Part shown: positions 27,635 through 36,405 of the stretch, piece after piece | Layout of the letters: every line of letters begins with the position of its first letter | Numbering within the stretch: the stretch's first letter is position 1 | Assembly (NCBI RefSeq): GCF_900143695.1 | Contig: NZ_FRFE01000024.1 | Location: forward strand, 21,078-85,077 | DNA length: 64,000 bases | Direction of reading: 5' to 3' | Source of the DNA: Desulfopila aestuarii DSM 18488 | GTDB taxonomy: Bacteria; Desulfobacterota; Desulfobulbia; Desulfobulbales; Desulfocapsaceae | The notes under the pieces: model-generated | What the model was told of the DNA's origin: nothing | The model's input: the letters and a program-made list of their open reading frames with translations, nothing else | Database searches by the model: none | Position numbers and translations under genes: made by a program

Positions 27635-28624
27635 ATGCCGCAATCATTCTCGGCGATTGAAATAACCAAAGATGAAGAGGGGCAGCACGCAAAGCTGACC
27701 ACATTGACCGAAGACGATCTTATGGCTGGCGATGTCACGGTGGGTGTTGAATATTCGGCGCTCAATTATAAGGATGGCCTTGCTATGACCGGGAAAGCAC
27801 CGGTGGTAAGGCGCTTCCCGCTTGTCCCCGGTATCGATTTTGCCGGTACTGTTACATCATCAGAGCATCCCGCCTTTCAGGCTGGCGACAAGGTGGTACT
27901 GAACGGTTTTGGGGTGGGCGAAGTGCATAGTGGCGGCTTCAGCCAGATGGCGCGGGTGAAAGGCGACTGGCTGGTAAAGCTTCCCGAGGGGCTTACTACC
28001 CGGCAGGCCATGGCTGTCGGTACGGCAGGCTATACTTCGATGCTCTGCGTGATGGCACTTGAGCAGCATGGTGTAACGCCTGCGAGTGGCGATATCCTTG
28101 TGACCGGTGCGGCAGGTGGCGTTGGTAGTGTGGCGGTTCTGCTCCTGGCAAAGCTTGGGTATCGGGTGGTGGCGGTGACGGGCCGAATGGCTGAGGCAGA
28201 ATATTTGAAAAGCCTCGGGGCGGCAGAGGTGATCGAACGGCAGCCGTTTGGTGATAAGCCAAAGCCGCTGGCCAAGGAGTTATGGGCCGGGGCGGTGGAT
28301 GTGGCCGGTGGCAATACCCTTGCCAATGTGCTCAGCCAGATCCGCTATGGCGGTGCGGTGGCGGCTTGCGGTCTGGCTGAATCGATGAATTTGCCGACTT
28401 CTGTGGCTCCCTTTATCTTACGTGGTGTGACCCTTTACGGTATTGACTCAGTTATGGCGCCAATTGCCCGAAGGGAACAGGCCTGGCAACGTATTGTCCG
28501 TGATCTCGATTTGGCCAAGCTCGAATCACTCGTGAGTGAGATTAGTCTGCAAGAGGTACCGGCTGCGGCTGAGGCGATTCTGGCCGGTAAAATTCGGGGC
28601 CGGACCATAGTCAAACCAGGGTGA
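27635..28624 (+). CDS. YhdH/AcuI-family NADPH quinone oxidoreductase (acryloyl-CoA reductase-like)
   Basis: A 329-residue zinc-free MDR-superfamily reductase. The N-terminal GroES-like domain contains VEYSALNYKDGLAMTGK and GIDFAGTV. The nucleotide-binding domain has VTGAAGGVGSVAVLLLAKLGY and VVAVTGR, consistent with NADPH use. The family includes E. coli YhdH and the acryloyl-CoA reductase AcuI; the physiological substrate here is not determined. ATG 27635 is set by a strong TAGGAGG. A 14-bp-stem terminator follows immediately. Confidence 0.9.
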   Translation: MPQSFSAIEITKDEEGQHAKLTTLTEDDLMAGDVTVGVEYSALNYKDGLAMTGKAPVVRRFPLVPGIDFAGTVTSSEHPAFQAGDKVVLNGFGVGEVHSGGFSQMARVKGDWLVKLPEGLTTRQAMAVGTAGYTSMLCVMALEQHGVTPASGDILVTGAAGGVGSVAVLLLAKLGYRVVAVTGRMAEAEYLKSLGAAEVIERQPFGDKPKPLAKELWAGAVDVAGGNTLANVLSQIRYGGAVAACGLAESMNLPTSVAPFILRGVTLYGIDSVMAPIARREQAWQRIVRDLDLAKLESLVSEISLQEVPAAAEAILAGKIRGRTIVKPG

Positions 28625-28637
28625 TACTGACTATTTG

Positions 28638-28672
28638 GGCTGGCTGTTACCCTGTTACGGTAACAGCCAGCC
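28638..28672. terminator. bidirectional terminator hairpin
   Basis: GGCTGGCTGTTACC (28638-28651), loop of 7, GGTAACAGCCAGCC (28659-28672): a perfect 14-bp stem between convergent genes. The DUF554 stop codon (28655-28657) lies in the loop. T-tracts are weak on both sides. Confidence 0.65.
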
Positions 28673-29353
28673 TCGCAGGATAAACCAGACCAGCGGCAGG
28701 AATATTCCCGGAATGAGGTTGCCGACCCGGATGGTAGTGATTTTCAGCATATTGAAGCCGATGGCCATTATGAGCAGCCCCCCCACCGAGGTCATCTGGC
28801 TGATGGTCTCCGGCACCAGGAAATTTTTCATGAAAACGGCGGTCATGGTGATAAGCCCCTGGTAAAGAAAGACCGCGGCCCCGGAAAACATGACGCCAAG
28901 CCCCATCGCCGAGGCGAAGATGACGGAGGTCACGCCGTCCAGCACCGACTTGGCGAAAAGGGTCTGATGATTGCCGGTGAGCCCACTTTCAAGCGAACCG
29001 ACAATAGCCATGGACCCGACACAGAAAACCAGGCTGGCGGTGACGAATCCTCTGGCGAAGGAACTCGTGTCGCTAGATTTTGCTGCCACCTTCTTCTCGA
29101 GGTATTTCCCCAGCGCTTCCAGACGCGCCTCGATCCTGGCTGCTTCACCAAGTAGGGCCCCCAGGATCACCGAGAAGATTACCACCATCAGATCACCCGA
29201 AACCAAGGCGCTTTTGATGCCGATCAGGATCACGGAGAGGCCCACGCCGTTCATGATGATGTCCCGATAGTTGTCGGCGATTCCTTTACTGAAGAAGAGG
29301 CCTACCAGACTGCCGGCAATAATAGCCAGGGCATTGACGAGAGTTCCAAGCAT
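28655..29353 (-). CDS. DUF554 family membrane protein
   Basis: A 232-residue polytopic inner-membrane protein of the DUF554 (YdfK/YqgA) family, normal length. Features are GTLVNALAIIAGSLVGLFF at the N-terminus, a conserved cytoplasmic loop (LGEAARIEARLEALG), FCVGSMAIVGSLESGLTG and DGVTSVIFASAMGLGV. About six or seven TM helices. Possible small-molecule transporter; function unknown. Its stop codon lies within the loop of the terminator hairpin shared with the convergent oxidoreductase gene. Confidence 0.88.
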   Translation of the reverse strand: MLGTLVNALAIIAGSLVGLFFSKGIADNYRDIIMNGVGLSVILIGIKSALVSGDLMVVIFSVILGALLGEAARIEARLEALGKYLEKKVAAKSSDTSSFARGFVTASLVFCVGSMAIVGSLESGLTGNHQTLFAKSVLDGVTSVIFASAMGLGVMFSGAAVFLYQGLITMTAVFMKNFLVPETISQMTSVGGLLIMAIGFNMLKITTIRVGNLIPGIFLPLVWFILRGWLLP

Positions 29354-29460
29354 AATAATTTATTCCCGCATTGCGGGTCCCTGGCTGTAAAAGAAGTTGT
29401 CAGGCCGTATTGAATGCCAGAAAAAAAAAGATATTGGCAAAAGAACCTGGCGAAATCCAC

Positions 29461-30903
29461 CTATGCGAAATGCGGGTTTGGGGCGATATAGACGCATTTC
29501 TCCTTGAGGTTCCCGGCTGTGCTGACCTCGATATAGGAGGCGCCGTGCTTGGCACCAAAGCTGCCAGCCAAAACGATGATCAGATCATCATCATTGAACT
29601 GCTTGTCGCCGATCAGGCGGCAGATGGAGTTTTTCAATGGTTCCGTGGAGTGCTCATCCAAAAGAGCATAATCGGCATAAACCCCATAGGACAATGAGAG
29701 CTGCCGCATGACCCGTTCGTCATAGATCTGGGCATAGATGGGGTTGCCGCCGCGATAGGCTGCCAACGCCCGGATCGATTTTCCTGTCACTGAATCGGCA
29801 ACAATGGCTTTCGTATTGAGTCTCAGCGCCGCTTTGACCGCGGCCTTGGCCAGATAAGCGGTGATCTTGTGCTGATCGCCGTAGGGCACATCCACATAAT
29901 TACCGTTTTTCCCTTCAACCTCTTTGATGACCTTGGTCATGATCCTGACCGCCAGTTCCGGATATTTGCCATTGGCGGTCTCACCGGAGAGCATCAAAGC
30001 GTCGGCATGGTCGAGGCAGGCGTTTGCCACGTCTGAAACTTCTGCCCTGGTGGGACGGGGGGAATCGATCATCGAGTGGAGCATCTGGGTGGCCACGATG
30101 ACCGGTCTCCGTTTTTCAATGCACTTGCGGGTAAGCTTTTTCTGGATGAGCGGGATCTGCTCGGTGGGGATCTCCACCGCTAAATCGCCGCGGGCGATCA
30201 TGACCCCATAGGCGTGATCGAGAATCTCATCGATATTGGTGACGCCTTCATGGTTTTCGATTTTGGCGATAATCTTGATTGGCGAATTCTTTTCGTCAAG
30301 GATCTGTTGAACGGCCAGCACATCTTCCTTGTTGCGGACAAATGAGTGGGCGATAAAATCCAGATCATTGTCGGCGGCAAAGCGGATGAATCCCTTGTCT
30401 TTTTCGCTGAGTGCCGGCAATGTGACGTGAACAGCTGGAATGTTGATCGATTTTCTGGCCTTGATGACGCCGTCATTTTCTACCGAGCAGAACAGGTACT
30501 CATCATCTTTGCCGGTGACTGCCAGGGCGATGTCGCCGTCGTCGATGAGAATAGAGCTTCCCTCGGGGACGTCTCTCACAAACTCCTTGTGGGATACGCA
30601 GATGATATCGTCATGGGAAAGCTCACCCGGCGCACCTTTGATTTTGATGATATCCCCAAACTTTACTGTCAGCTGTTCCACGGCATCGCAGGTTCTGATC
30701 TCCGGACCTTTGGTATCCAATAAAATTCCGATCTTGTTGGACACTTTGCGAGTATTGTTGATGACTTCAAGGGCATCGTCATGGCTCATGTGAGCAGTAT
30801 TGAGACGGACAACATCCATTCCGGCCTCGTGGAGCCGCCTGATAAATGCTTCAGAACAGTTCAGACTGGAGATGGTAGCAACGATTTTGGTATTTTTGGG
30901 CAT
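29461..30903 (-). CDS. pyk: pyruvate kinase
   Basis: Final glycolytic enzyme: phosphoenolpyruvate + ADP to pyruvate + ATP. 480 residues, normal length. The TIM-barrel active site is recognisable: KIVATIS start, VVRLNTAHMSHDDA, LLDTKGPEIRT, catalytic Lys in IAKIENHEG, the MIARGDLAVEIP metal-binding loop, and ATQMLHSMIDSPRPTRAEVSDVAN. A C-terminal regulatory domain is present. ATG 30903 (MPKNTKIVATIS) is preferred because AAGGAAGG lies upstream; ATG 30924 adds seven residues. A good promoter lies at 31003-31031. Confidence 0.96.
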   Translation of the reverse strand: MPKNTKIVATISSLNCSEAFIRRLHEAGMDVVRLNTAHMSHDDALEVINNTRKVSNKIGILLDTKGPEIRTCDAVEQLTVKFGDIIKIKGAPGELSHDDIICVSHKEFVRDVPEGSSILIDDGDIALAVTGKDDEYLFCSVENDGVIKARKSINIPAVHVTLPALSEKDKGFIRFAADNDLDFIAHSFVRNKEDVLAVQQILDEKNSPIKIIAKIENHEGVTNIDEILDHAYGVMIARGDLAVEIPTEQIPLIQKKLTRKCIEKRRPVIVATQMLHSMIDSPRPTRAEVSDVANACLDHADALMLSGETANGKYPELAVRIMTKVIKEVEGKNGNYVDVPYGDQHKITAYLAKAAVKAALRLNTKAIVADSVTGKSIRALAAYRGGNPIYAQIYDERVMRQLSLSYGVYADYALLDEHSTEPLKNSICRLIGDKQFNDDDLIIVLAGSFGAKHGASYIEVSTAGNLKEKCVYIAPNPHFA

Positions 30904-31002
30904 GGGTAAACCTTCCTTGGGCACTTGATGGCTATGGTTTGAATGGTGGGTCTCTGCCGGAAACGTTGTTACAGAGGTAGATGAGATGGATAAAATCCGG
31001 CT

Positions 31003-31031
31003 AGAATACGTCGCTTTGCTGTTTCGGGCAA
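31003..31031 (-). promoter_or_regulatory. sigma-70 promoter for pyruvate kinase
   Basis: On the minus strand TTGCCC (31031-31026), 17-bp spacer, TATTCT (31008-31003). It predicts a leader of about 90 nt. Confidence 0.5.
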
Positions 31032-31175
31032 CAAAAAGTGCTTTTGCAAGTACGAGCTGTTCTCCTCACATCAATCCCGTGGGACCATTTTGTTCGACAT
31101 GCTTGGGGATCACTCTCAATACGAAATACAATTTGCCTTGAAAAAACAGTGTGAGTACGGATTGTTGACTGGTTT

Positions 31176-31189
31176 TGTAAACGTTTACA
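31176..31189. promoter_or_regulatory. LacI/GalR-type (cre-like) operator palindrome
   Basis: TGTAAACGTTTACA, a perfect 14-bp palindrome with a central CG. It fits the catabolite-responsive-element pattern TGWNANCGNTNWCA bound by LacI-family regulators. It lies about 145 bp upstream of the pyk -35 element. Confidence 0.4.
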
Positions 31190-31275
31190 GAGCCGTCTGC
31201 CGAGGGAAATGTATCAATCTTTGCGAAGAGCTCTATCAGTATTAATGTCCATGATACATCTTCTGTCGATCTCTG

Positions 31276-31806
31276 TCATTTTTGTCCGATTCGTGCCAGG
31301 ATTTCAATGCCATCCGGGGTAAATGGCTCGTTTTCCTTGCGGTGTATCACCTCTTCCATGGAGACGAATTCGCCGTATTCCACTTCTTCTGGTTGCAGAA
31401 CGAAGGGCCCTTCATGGCAACAGCGGTAGGCTGCACCCCAAACCTTGTTTTCACCAGCTTCGTAGTAGTGGTGAAAAAGAAAATCCAGCTGGGTATCAGT
31501 TATCCCCAACTCCTCGGCAAGCTCGCGCCGGGCTGATTCGATGTCCGACTCGCCCGCAAGCATTACTCCCCCAGCTGCCACATCCCAGTATCCCGGGTAA
31601 ATATCCTTGGTCGTGGTCCGCTTCTGGATAAAGATCTCGTTCCTGGAATTGTATACCAGTATATACGAAGCGCGGTGGATAAGTCCATGTGCCCGCATGA
31701 TCCGGCGTGATTCCACACCGACGGGGCGGTTGTCCCGGTCGACGATCTGGACAAGTTCTTCTGCTGGTGAATGGATGGAGTTGCTTGTCTGTACAACCAT
31801 GGTCAC
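31276..31806 (-). CDS. NUDIX hydrolase (YfcD-like)
   Basis: A 176-residue NUDIX-fold enzyme that hydrolyses nucleoside-diphosphate-linked or related substrates. The Nudix box is intact: GVMLAGESDIESARRELAEELG (G-x5-E-x7-REL-x-EE-LG) at about residues 79-101. The N-terminus (ELVQIVDRDNRPVGVESRRIMRAHGLIHRA) matches the YfcD/IPP-isomerase-like subgroup. Substrate unknown. Start is GTG 31806 or ATG 31800; no clear ribosome site is present, suggesting coupling to the upstream gene, which ends 9 bp away. Confidence 0.88.
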   Translation of the reverse strand: MTMVVQTSNSIHSPAEELVQIVDRDNRPVGVESRRIMRAHGLIHRASYILVYNSRNEIFIQKRTTTKDIYPGYWDVAAGGVMLAGESDIESARRELAEELGITDTQLDFLFHHYYEAGENKVWGAAYRCCHEGPFVLQPEEVEYGEFVSMEEVIHRKENEPFTPDGIEILARIGQK

Positions 31807-31815
31807 TGCGTGTGT

Positions 31816-32961
31816 TTATTGTTTCATAAGAGATCCAAGGACATTGTCTTCCATCGATACCAGCCGGTTGTCAACCGGGCCCTGGTTAAAAAGCAGGGTG
31901 TGCAGCAGCCAGCAGTAGAAAAGCACCGCCAGCACCGCAAAGGGGGCAAAGAAATAGCCTAACGGACAAAGAATAAGCACTGTCAGCCAGTGGAGAATGA
32001 TGACCTTCTGGGAATGGAGCTGGATGGGAAAATCACCATGCCGGCTGATCACCGCCAGACCGCTCAGGTTCCAGCCGTAAAGGGCGGTAAAGGCGTGCAG
32101 TCGCAAAAGAGGAAGTGTCTTCTGGGGATCGTAGTCGGCGGAGAATGCCACAAGGATATAGATGATACCGGTTATTGAGGTGACGAGCAGAAAGAGAATC
32201 CCCGAAGTAAGAAACGCCTTCTGCTGCAGCCGGATACCCTGGTGGTAGTAGAGATAGAGCACCAACGTCACTGCCACGAACAGGGTGGTGGCGATCATCA
32301 CCTGAGGCACAAACCAGCGGGCCAGAATAAAGAGAAAGAAGACGATTACCCCGATGTTGATGGTCCAGAACAGCGCCTCCTTGATGTGCATGGTTATCTG
32401 CATTTCGTGCTGGCGCATCAGCGAGAAGATGACCGACATGGAGATGAGCGACAGCGGAAAGGAGAAGCCGAGAAAGAAGGTGTCGAGTTTCAGTTTTTCA
32501 AGGGTGAACCAGTGACCGTAGATATCATTTAGTATAACCGGGCTTGAGAGGGCGAGGCCGATGGAGAGGCAGAGGAGCGACGCCTGGTGGAATTTTCGAG
32601 AGACATCCTCTTTTGCTGAAAAGAGACCGATGGGGATCAAAGAGCCGAAATGAGCGACCCGGACCTGTTCAATGATAACAGAAAGTACAAGGGGGACGAT
32701 CATGGCCGGGATATACCAACCAGCGAAACTGCACAGGGCAAAAGCGAGGGAGAGCAGGAGAAAAAGCTGCGCTTTTTTTGAGAGCCCACGCCTGTTCTCT
32801 GTGAAGTAGACCAGAAGCGTCCCGCCACTGCAGAGATTGAAGAGAAAGATGTGCAGCCGCTCGAAATTGAGCTGGGCCGGTGGAACCACATGGTGGAGAA
32901 ATCCACAGCCAAGGGCGATGGTCATGATGGTCATGAAGGTGATTTTCAGTTGTCGACTCAC
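31816..32961 (-). CDS. twelve-TM membrane protein of unknown function
   Basis: A 381-residue protein that is nearly all hydrophobic, with about twelve predicted TM helices. Histidines lie near several helix ends (FLHHVVPP, ERLHIF, LRLHAFTALYGWNLSGL, LHWLTVL), reminiscent of haem-copper or NnrS-like membrane proteins, but I cannot assign a family. ATG 32961 overlaps the stop of the upstream epimerase gene (ATGA), so it is translationally coupled. It lies in a three-gene unit (epimerase, this protein, NUDIX). Confidence 0.7.
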   Translation of the reverse strand: MSRQLKITFMTIMTIALGCGFLHHVVPPAQLNFERLHIFLFNLCSGGTLLVYFTENRRGLSKKAQLFLLLSLAFALCSFAGWYIPAMIVPLVLSVIIEQVRVAHFGSLIPIGLFSAKEDVSRKFHQASLLCLSIGLALSSPVILNDIYGHWFTLEKLKLDTFFLGFSFPLSLISMSVIFSLMRQHEMQITMHIKEALFWTINIGVIVFFLFILARWFVPQVMIATTLFVAVTLVLYLYYHQGIRLQQKAFLTSGILFLLVTSITGIIYILVAFSADYDPQKTLPLLRLHAFTALYGWNLSGLAVISRHGDFPIQLHSQKVIILHWLTVLILCPLGYFFAPFAVLAVLFYCWLLHTLLFNQGPVDNRLVSMEDNVLGSLMKQ

Positions 32962-34397
32962 CGTCGTTGTCCTTCTGTGTATTCGGTTGGGAGTTTTCCT
33001 AAAAGTGCTCTGAGAGCCGTTTCCAGGGTGGGATGACGAAACCTGAAGCCAGAGCTTTCCAGTTTTTCGACCGCTACCCGACAGCCCGACAATACTATCT
33101 CATCAGCCATCTGTCCATATAACATCCTGAGTGGTGACGGCGGGATAGTGAAAAGCTGGGGCCGCTTGGTCACACGGGCAAGAGTGGCCAGCATTTCCTT
33201 GTTGGTTGCCGGAAGGGGCGCGGCAATGTTGACCGGCCCATGCAGTTCCGGGGTGACAAGGCAATGGAGCATGGCAGAGACCATATCGTCTATGCTCATC
33301 CAGCTAATGTACTGATTGCCGTGACCAAACTGCTTGAAAATAAAGAACGGATCGCTCATCAAGAGGCGCTGCAGGGCGCCGCCGCGGGGGGTGAGGGCGA
33401 CACCGAGCCGCATCGTGACCGTGCGGATTCCGGCTTCTGCCGCAGGCGCGACGCCAAACTCCCAGGCCCTGCAGACTTCTGAGATGAAGTCATTACCGCT
33501 TGGCGTCTCTTCAGTGATGATTTCACTGCCGCCATCCCCGTAGTAACCTACTGCCGAGGCGGAGAGAAATACTCTGGGTGGTTTTGGCAGGCGGGCGATT
33601 GTTTTGGCCAGCAGCCAGGTGCCTCTTTTACGGCTTTCTACAACTTTTTCTTTCTTTGGTGCGGTCCAGCGGCCAAGGCCGATATATTCGCCGGCAAGAT
33701 GGACGACCCCGTCCAGCTCAGGCAGCTCGCTGGCTTTCAATATGCCATTCCACGGGTCCCAGAAGATTTCCCTGCTGTCAGGGATGGGGTTGCGTCGAAC
33801 CAGGGTCCAGACCTCGTGACCGCCGGTGGTGAGGAGCGGTACCAGTACCCTGCCCAGCACCCCGCTGGCTCCGGAAATGAGCAGGCGAAGCGGTCTTTTA
33901 CTGCAGCGGGCGTGGAGTTGCAGATCATCCCGTAGTACATGTTCGCGGTAGGTGAAGATGCGGGTAAGGGTGTTGGTAACCTGGTGGGTCGCGAAAGAGG
34001 GCAAAATTCGCTCAAAAGGAAGGGCAAACTTGATGGTGTCGGTCAGCTCCGCACCATGCGGGGTATCGGCAAAACTGTGGGTATGCTGGAAACTGGAAAA
34101 CGGTCCGCGGTGTTGGATGTCCTTGAACATCCTCCCCGGAATCTCCTCGATATGGTGTGCTTCCCAGTTGATGGAGAGTGGACCTTGCTTCAGTTTCATC
34201 AGGACCTTGCCACCGGGAGCGATGGACCCTTTTTTCCAGAGCACTTCCGAGCCATCCCAGGGCGGCAGCAGCCGCTCCAATGCTCCGGGGCGGCTGTGGA
34301 AGGCGTAGAGCTCCTTGGCACTGCAGTCAAATGTCGATCTGTATTGAAAAGTATGGATAGGGCTCACCGTATGTGAAAATGAAGGTGTCCGCTTCAT
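32958..34397 (-). CDS. SRPBCC-SDR39U1 (TIGR01777) fusion epimerase
   Basis: A 479-residue fusion. An N-terminal SRPBCC ligand-binding domain (about 15-155, FQYRSTFDCSAKELYAFHSRPGALERLLPPW) is joined to a TIGR01777/SDR39U1 NAD(P)-dependent epimerase (about 165-470) with the Rossmann motif LISGASGVLGRVLVPLL, the VHLAGEYIG segment and YYGDGGSEIITEE. This fusion is known in diverse bacteria; the substrate is unknown. First gene of the unit running toward the NUDIX gene. Divergent from the CoA-disulfide reductase gene. Confidence 0.9.
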   Translation of the reverse strand: MKRTPSFSHTVSPIHTFQYRSTFDCSAKELYAFHSRPGALERLLPPWDGSEVLWKKGSIAPGGKVLMKLKQGPLSINWEAHHIEEIPGRMFKDIQHRGPFSSFQHTHSFADTPHGAELTDTIKFALPFERILPSFATHQVTNTLTRIFTYREHVLRDDLQLHARCSKRPLRLLISGASGVLGRVLVPLLTTGGHEVWTLVRRNPIPDSREIFWDPWNGILKASELPELDGVVHLAGEYIGLGRWTAPKKEKVVESRKRGTWLLAKTIARLPKPPRVFLSASAVGYYGDGGSEIITEETPSGNDFISEVCRAWEFGVAPAAEAGIRTVTMRLGVALTPRGGALQRLLMSDPFFIFKQFGHGNQYISWMSIDDMVSAMLHCLVTPELHGPVNIAAPLPATNKEMLATLARVTKRPQLFTIPPSPLRMLYGQMADEIVLSGCRVAVEKLESSGFRFRHPTLETALRALLGKLPTEYTEGQRR

Positions 34398-34551
34398 GGA
34401 GGCTCAGCAAAATATCCAATGCAGCCGAAACCTTTACAGATAGTGAGCGGGTTTTCTCCGGCTTATGCTAATCATCTTTTCTTGAAAACTCAAACCCCAC
34501 AGTTGCCAAAGTGAATATGTAACTTTCGAGCCGATTTTTCGTCTATCGTTC

Positions 34552-34611
34552 TTGACATCTTCACCATTCCGATGAAGTATGTGAACGCACAAAGTGTGCA
34601 TATGAACATAT
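34552..34611 (+). promoter_or_regulatory. promoter region with tandem palindromes, ArsR-like half-site
   Basis: A consensus -35 TTGACA (34552-34557) is followed by two adjacent inverted repeats: GCACA-AAG-TGTGC (34587-34599) and ATATG-AA-CATAT (34600-34611). The second contains ATATGAACA, the half-site word of many ArsR/SmtB-family operators. The -10 is not clear. It lies 65-125 bp upstream of the reductase start. Confidence 0.4.
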
Positions 34612-34674
34612 CACCATGTAGTATAGCCCGTTGTGGGCACTTCCAGGAGAGTGGAGGACAACCAGGAGATGAAT

Positions 34675-36372
34675 ATGGAAAACAGAAAAATAGTGGTTAT
34701 CGGCGGGTCCGCAGCCGGTGCCAAGGCTGCCGCCAGAGCCAGGCGTCTGGATCCGCAGGCAGAGATCACCATCATTCAGAAGAGCCCAGATCTTTCGATG
34801 GCAAGTTGCGGCTATCCTTACTATGTCGGTGGCACATTTGGTGAACGGAGCCAGCTGCTGGCCACCCCCACTGGCGTTGTTCGTGATCCCCAGTTTTTCC
34901 AGAAGACGAAGAATATCAGAGCTATCACAGAAACAGAGTGCGTCAGGATCGATCGCGACAATAAGCAGGTGGCTTGCCGGAACCTGCAAAGTGGCGATGA
35001 ATTTGTCGAAAGTTATGACAAGCTGGTACTCGCCACTGGCGCATCAGCGAATCTGCTGCCCATTGCCGGACGTGAGCTGATCGGTGTTACGACGTTTCTC
35101 ACCATGCAAGATACCGATTTTCTCCATGACCGCTCTGTTTCAGGTGAGGTGAAACGGGCAGTGGTCATCGGTGGCGGCCTGATCGGAGTAGAGGCGTGTG
35201 AGGCCTTGAGAAGTCGCGGTATTGAGGTGACCCTGGTAGAACTTGAAAAGCAGGTACTGACTTTTCTCGATCTCCAGCTGGGTATGCTGGTGGGCAACCA
35301 TATGCGAAGCAAGGGTGTCGAACTGCGTACCGGCATGAAGCTTGAGCGGTTCGTTGGCGATGATGGCAAACTTACCGGTGTGCAGCTGGCCAATGGCGAA
35401 ACGTTGGAGTGTCAGCTGGCGGTGATGGCAACCGGTGTCAGGCCCAATGTTGAGATTGCGGCCGCTGCCGGCCTTGAGATTGGCAATCTGGGTGGCCTGG
35501 CGGTCAACGCGTCGATGCAGACTTCAGACCCCGATATCTACGCGGCAGGCGATTGTGTGGAATGCACGCATCTGCTTACCGGCAAAAAGACCTATGCCCC
35601 CATGGGCGATCTGGCCAATCTTCAGGGCCGGGTAGTGGGGGAGAACGTGGTGGAAGGGAACGTTGCCACTTTCCCGGGTACGATCCAGACCGTGATCTGC
35701 AAGGTCTTCGATTTTGGGGCGGGTGCAACCGGTTTAAGTGAGCGTACTGCGCGGGCTCAGGGGATGACCGATATAGAGACGGTAGTGAATGCCAGCCCCG
35801 ACAAACCAGGATTTATGGGGGCAAAACTTTTGATCAGTAAACTCCTGGTGGAAAAAAGCACCGGCCGTATTCTCGGTTACCAGTGTGTCGGCAGTGGTGA
35901 CGTATCCAGGCAGCTGGCGACGGCGGCGATGGCGGTTCGCGGTAAACTCACTCTCGCCGAATTGTGCTGCGCTGATCTGCCCTATGCTCCTCCCTATTCG
36001 CTGGCCATCGACCATTTTATCGCCTCTGCCCATATCATGGACAACAAGTTAAAGGGAAGGCTGAAAACGATTACAGCTGAAGAGGTCTATGCCAGAATTG
36101 AGGCAGGCAATCCTCCATGCTTTATCGATGGTCGGGGGCCTGATGAACATGAGGTCTTGCGTCTTGGTATCGGGGAGAAGTATATTCCTCTTGGAATGAT
36201 TCGCAACGTGCTTGCCGACCTGCCACAGGACAAAGCCACCGAGATCGTCTGTTTCTGTAAGATCTCTCTGCGTGGTTATGAGCTGGCACGAATCTTAGAG
36301 GGATATGGCTATACCAATGTCAAGGTGATGGAAGGTGGGATCATGGCGTGGCCATTTTCCCGCGAACGGTAA
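34675..36372 (+). CDS. CoA-disulfide/polysulfide reductase with C-terminal rhodanese domain
   Basis: A 565-residue flavoprotein of the CoADR-RHD class. The FAD motif is VVIGGSAAGAKAAARARR; the active-site Cys45 is in SMASCGYPYYVGG, aligning with the single redox cysteine of CoA-disulfide reductases. The NAD motif is VVIGGGLIGVEACEAL, the second FAD motif DIYAAGDCVE, and a dimerisation domain follows. The C-terminal rhodanese domain (about 460-560) carries catalytic Cys528 in CKISLRG. Family members reduce CoA persulfide/polysulfide with NAD(P)H, so a role in intracellular sulfane sulfur handling is likely. ATG 34675 has AGGAG 6 bases upstream. Confidence 0.92.
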   Translation: MENRKIVVIGGSAAGAKAAARARRLDPQAEITIIQKSPDLSMASCGYPYYVGGTFGERSQLLATPTGVVRDPQFFQKTKNIRAITETECVRIDRDNKQVACRNLQSGDEFVESYDKLVLATGASANLLPIAGRELIGVTTFLTMQDTDFLHDRSVSGEVKRAVVIGGGLIGVEACEALRSRGIEVTLVELEKQVLTFLDLQLGMLVGNHMRSKGVELRTGMKLERFVGDDGKLTGVQLANGETLECQLAVMATGVRPNVEIAAAAGLEIGNLGGLAVNASMQTSDPDIYAAGDCVECTHLLTGKKTYAPMGDLANLQGRVVGENVVEGNVATFPGTIQTVICKVFDFGAGATGLSERTARAQGMTDIETVVNASPDKPGFMGAKLLISKLLVEKSTGRILGYQCVGSGDVSRQLATAAMAVRGKLTLAELCCADLPYAPPYSLAIDHFIASAHIMDNKLKGRLKTITAEEVYARIEAGNPPCFIDGRGPDEHEVLRLGIGEKYIPLGMIRNVLADLPQDKATEIVCFCKISLRGYELARILEGYGYTNVKVMEGGIMAWPFSRER

Positions 36373-36405
36373 GTAATAACAGATAAAAGGGACAGGGGCT
36401 GGACA

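Larger units (their letters stand above)
30904..31275. other. 372-bp intergenic region upstream of pyk
   Basis: No gene. It contains the pyk promoter (31003-31031) and a cre-like palindrome (31176-31189). Confidence 0.5.

Noticed and set aside
31036..31062. Second copy of the MITE end (CTTTTGCAAGT)
   Set aside because: Only 11 bp match and no partner inverted repeat nearby; likely chance.
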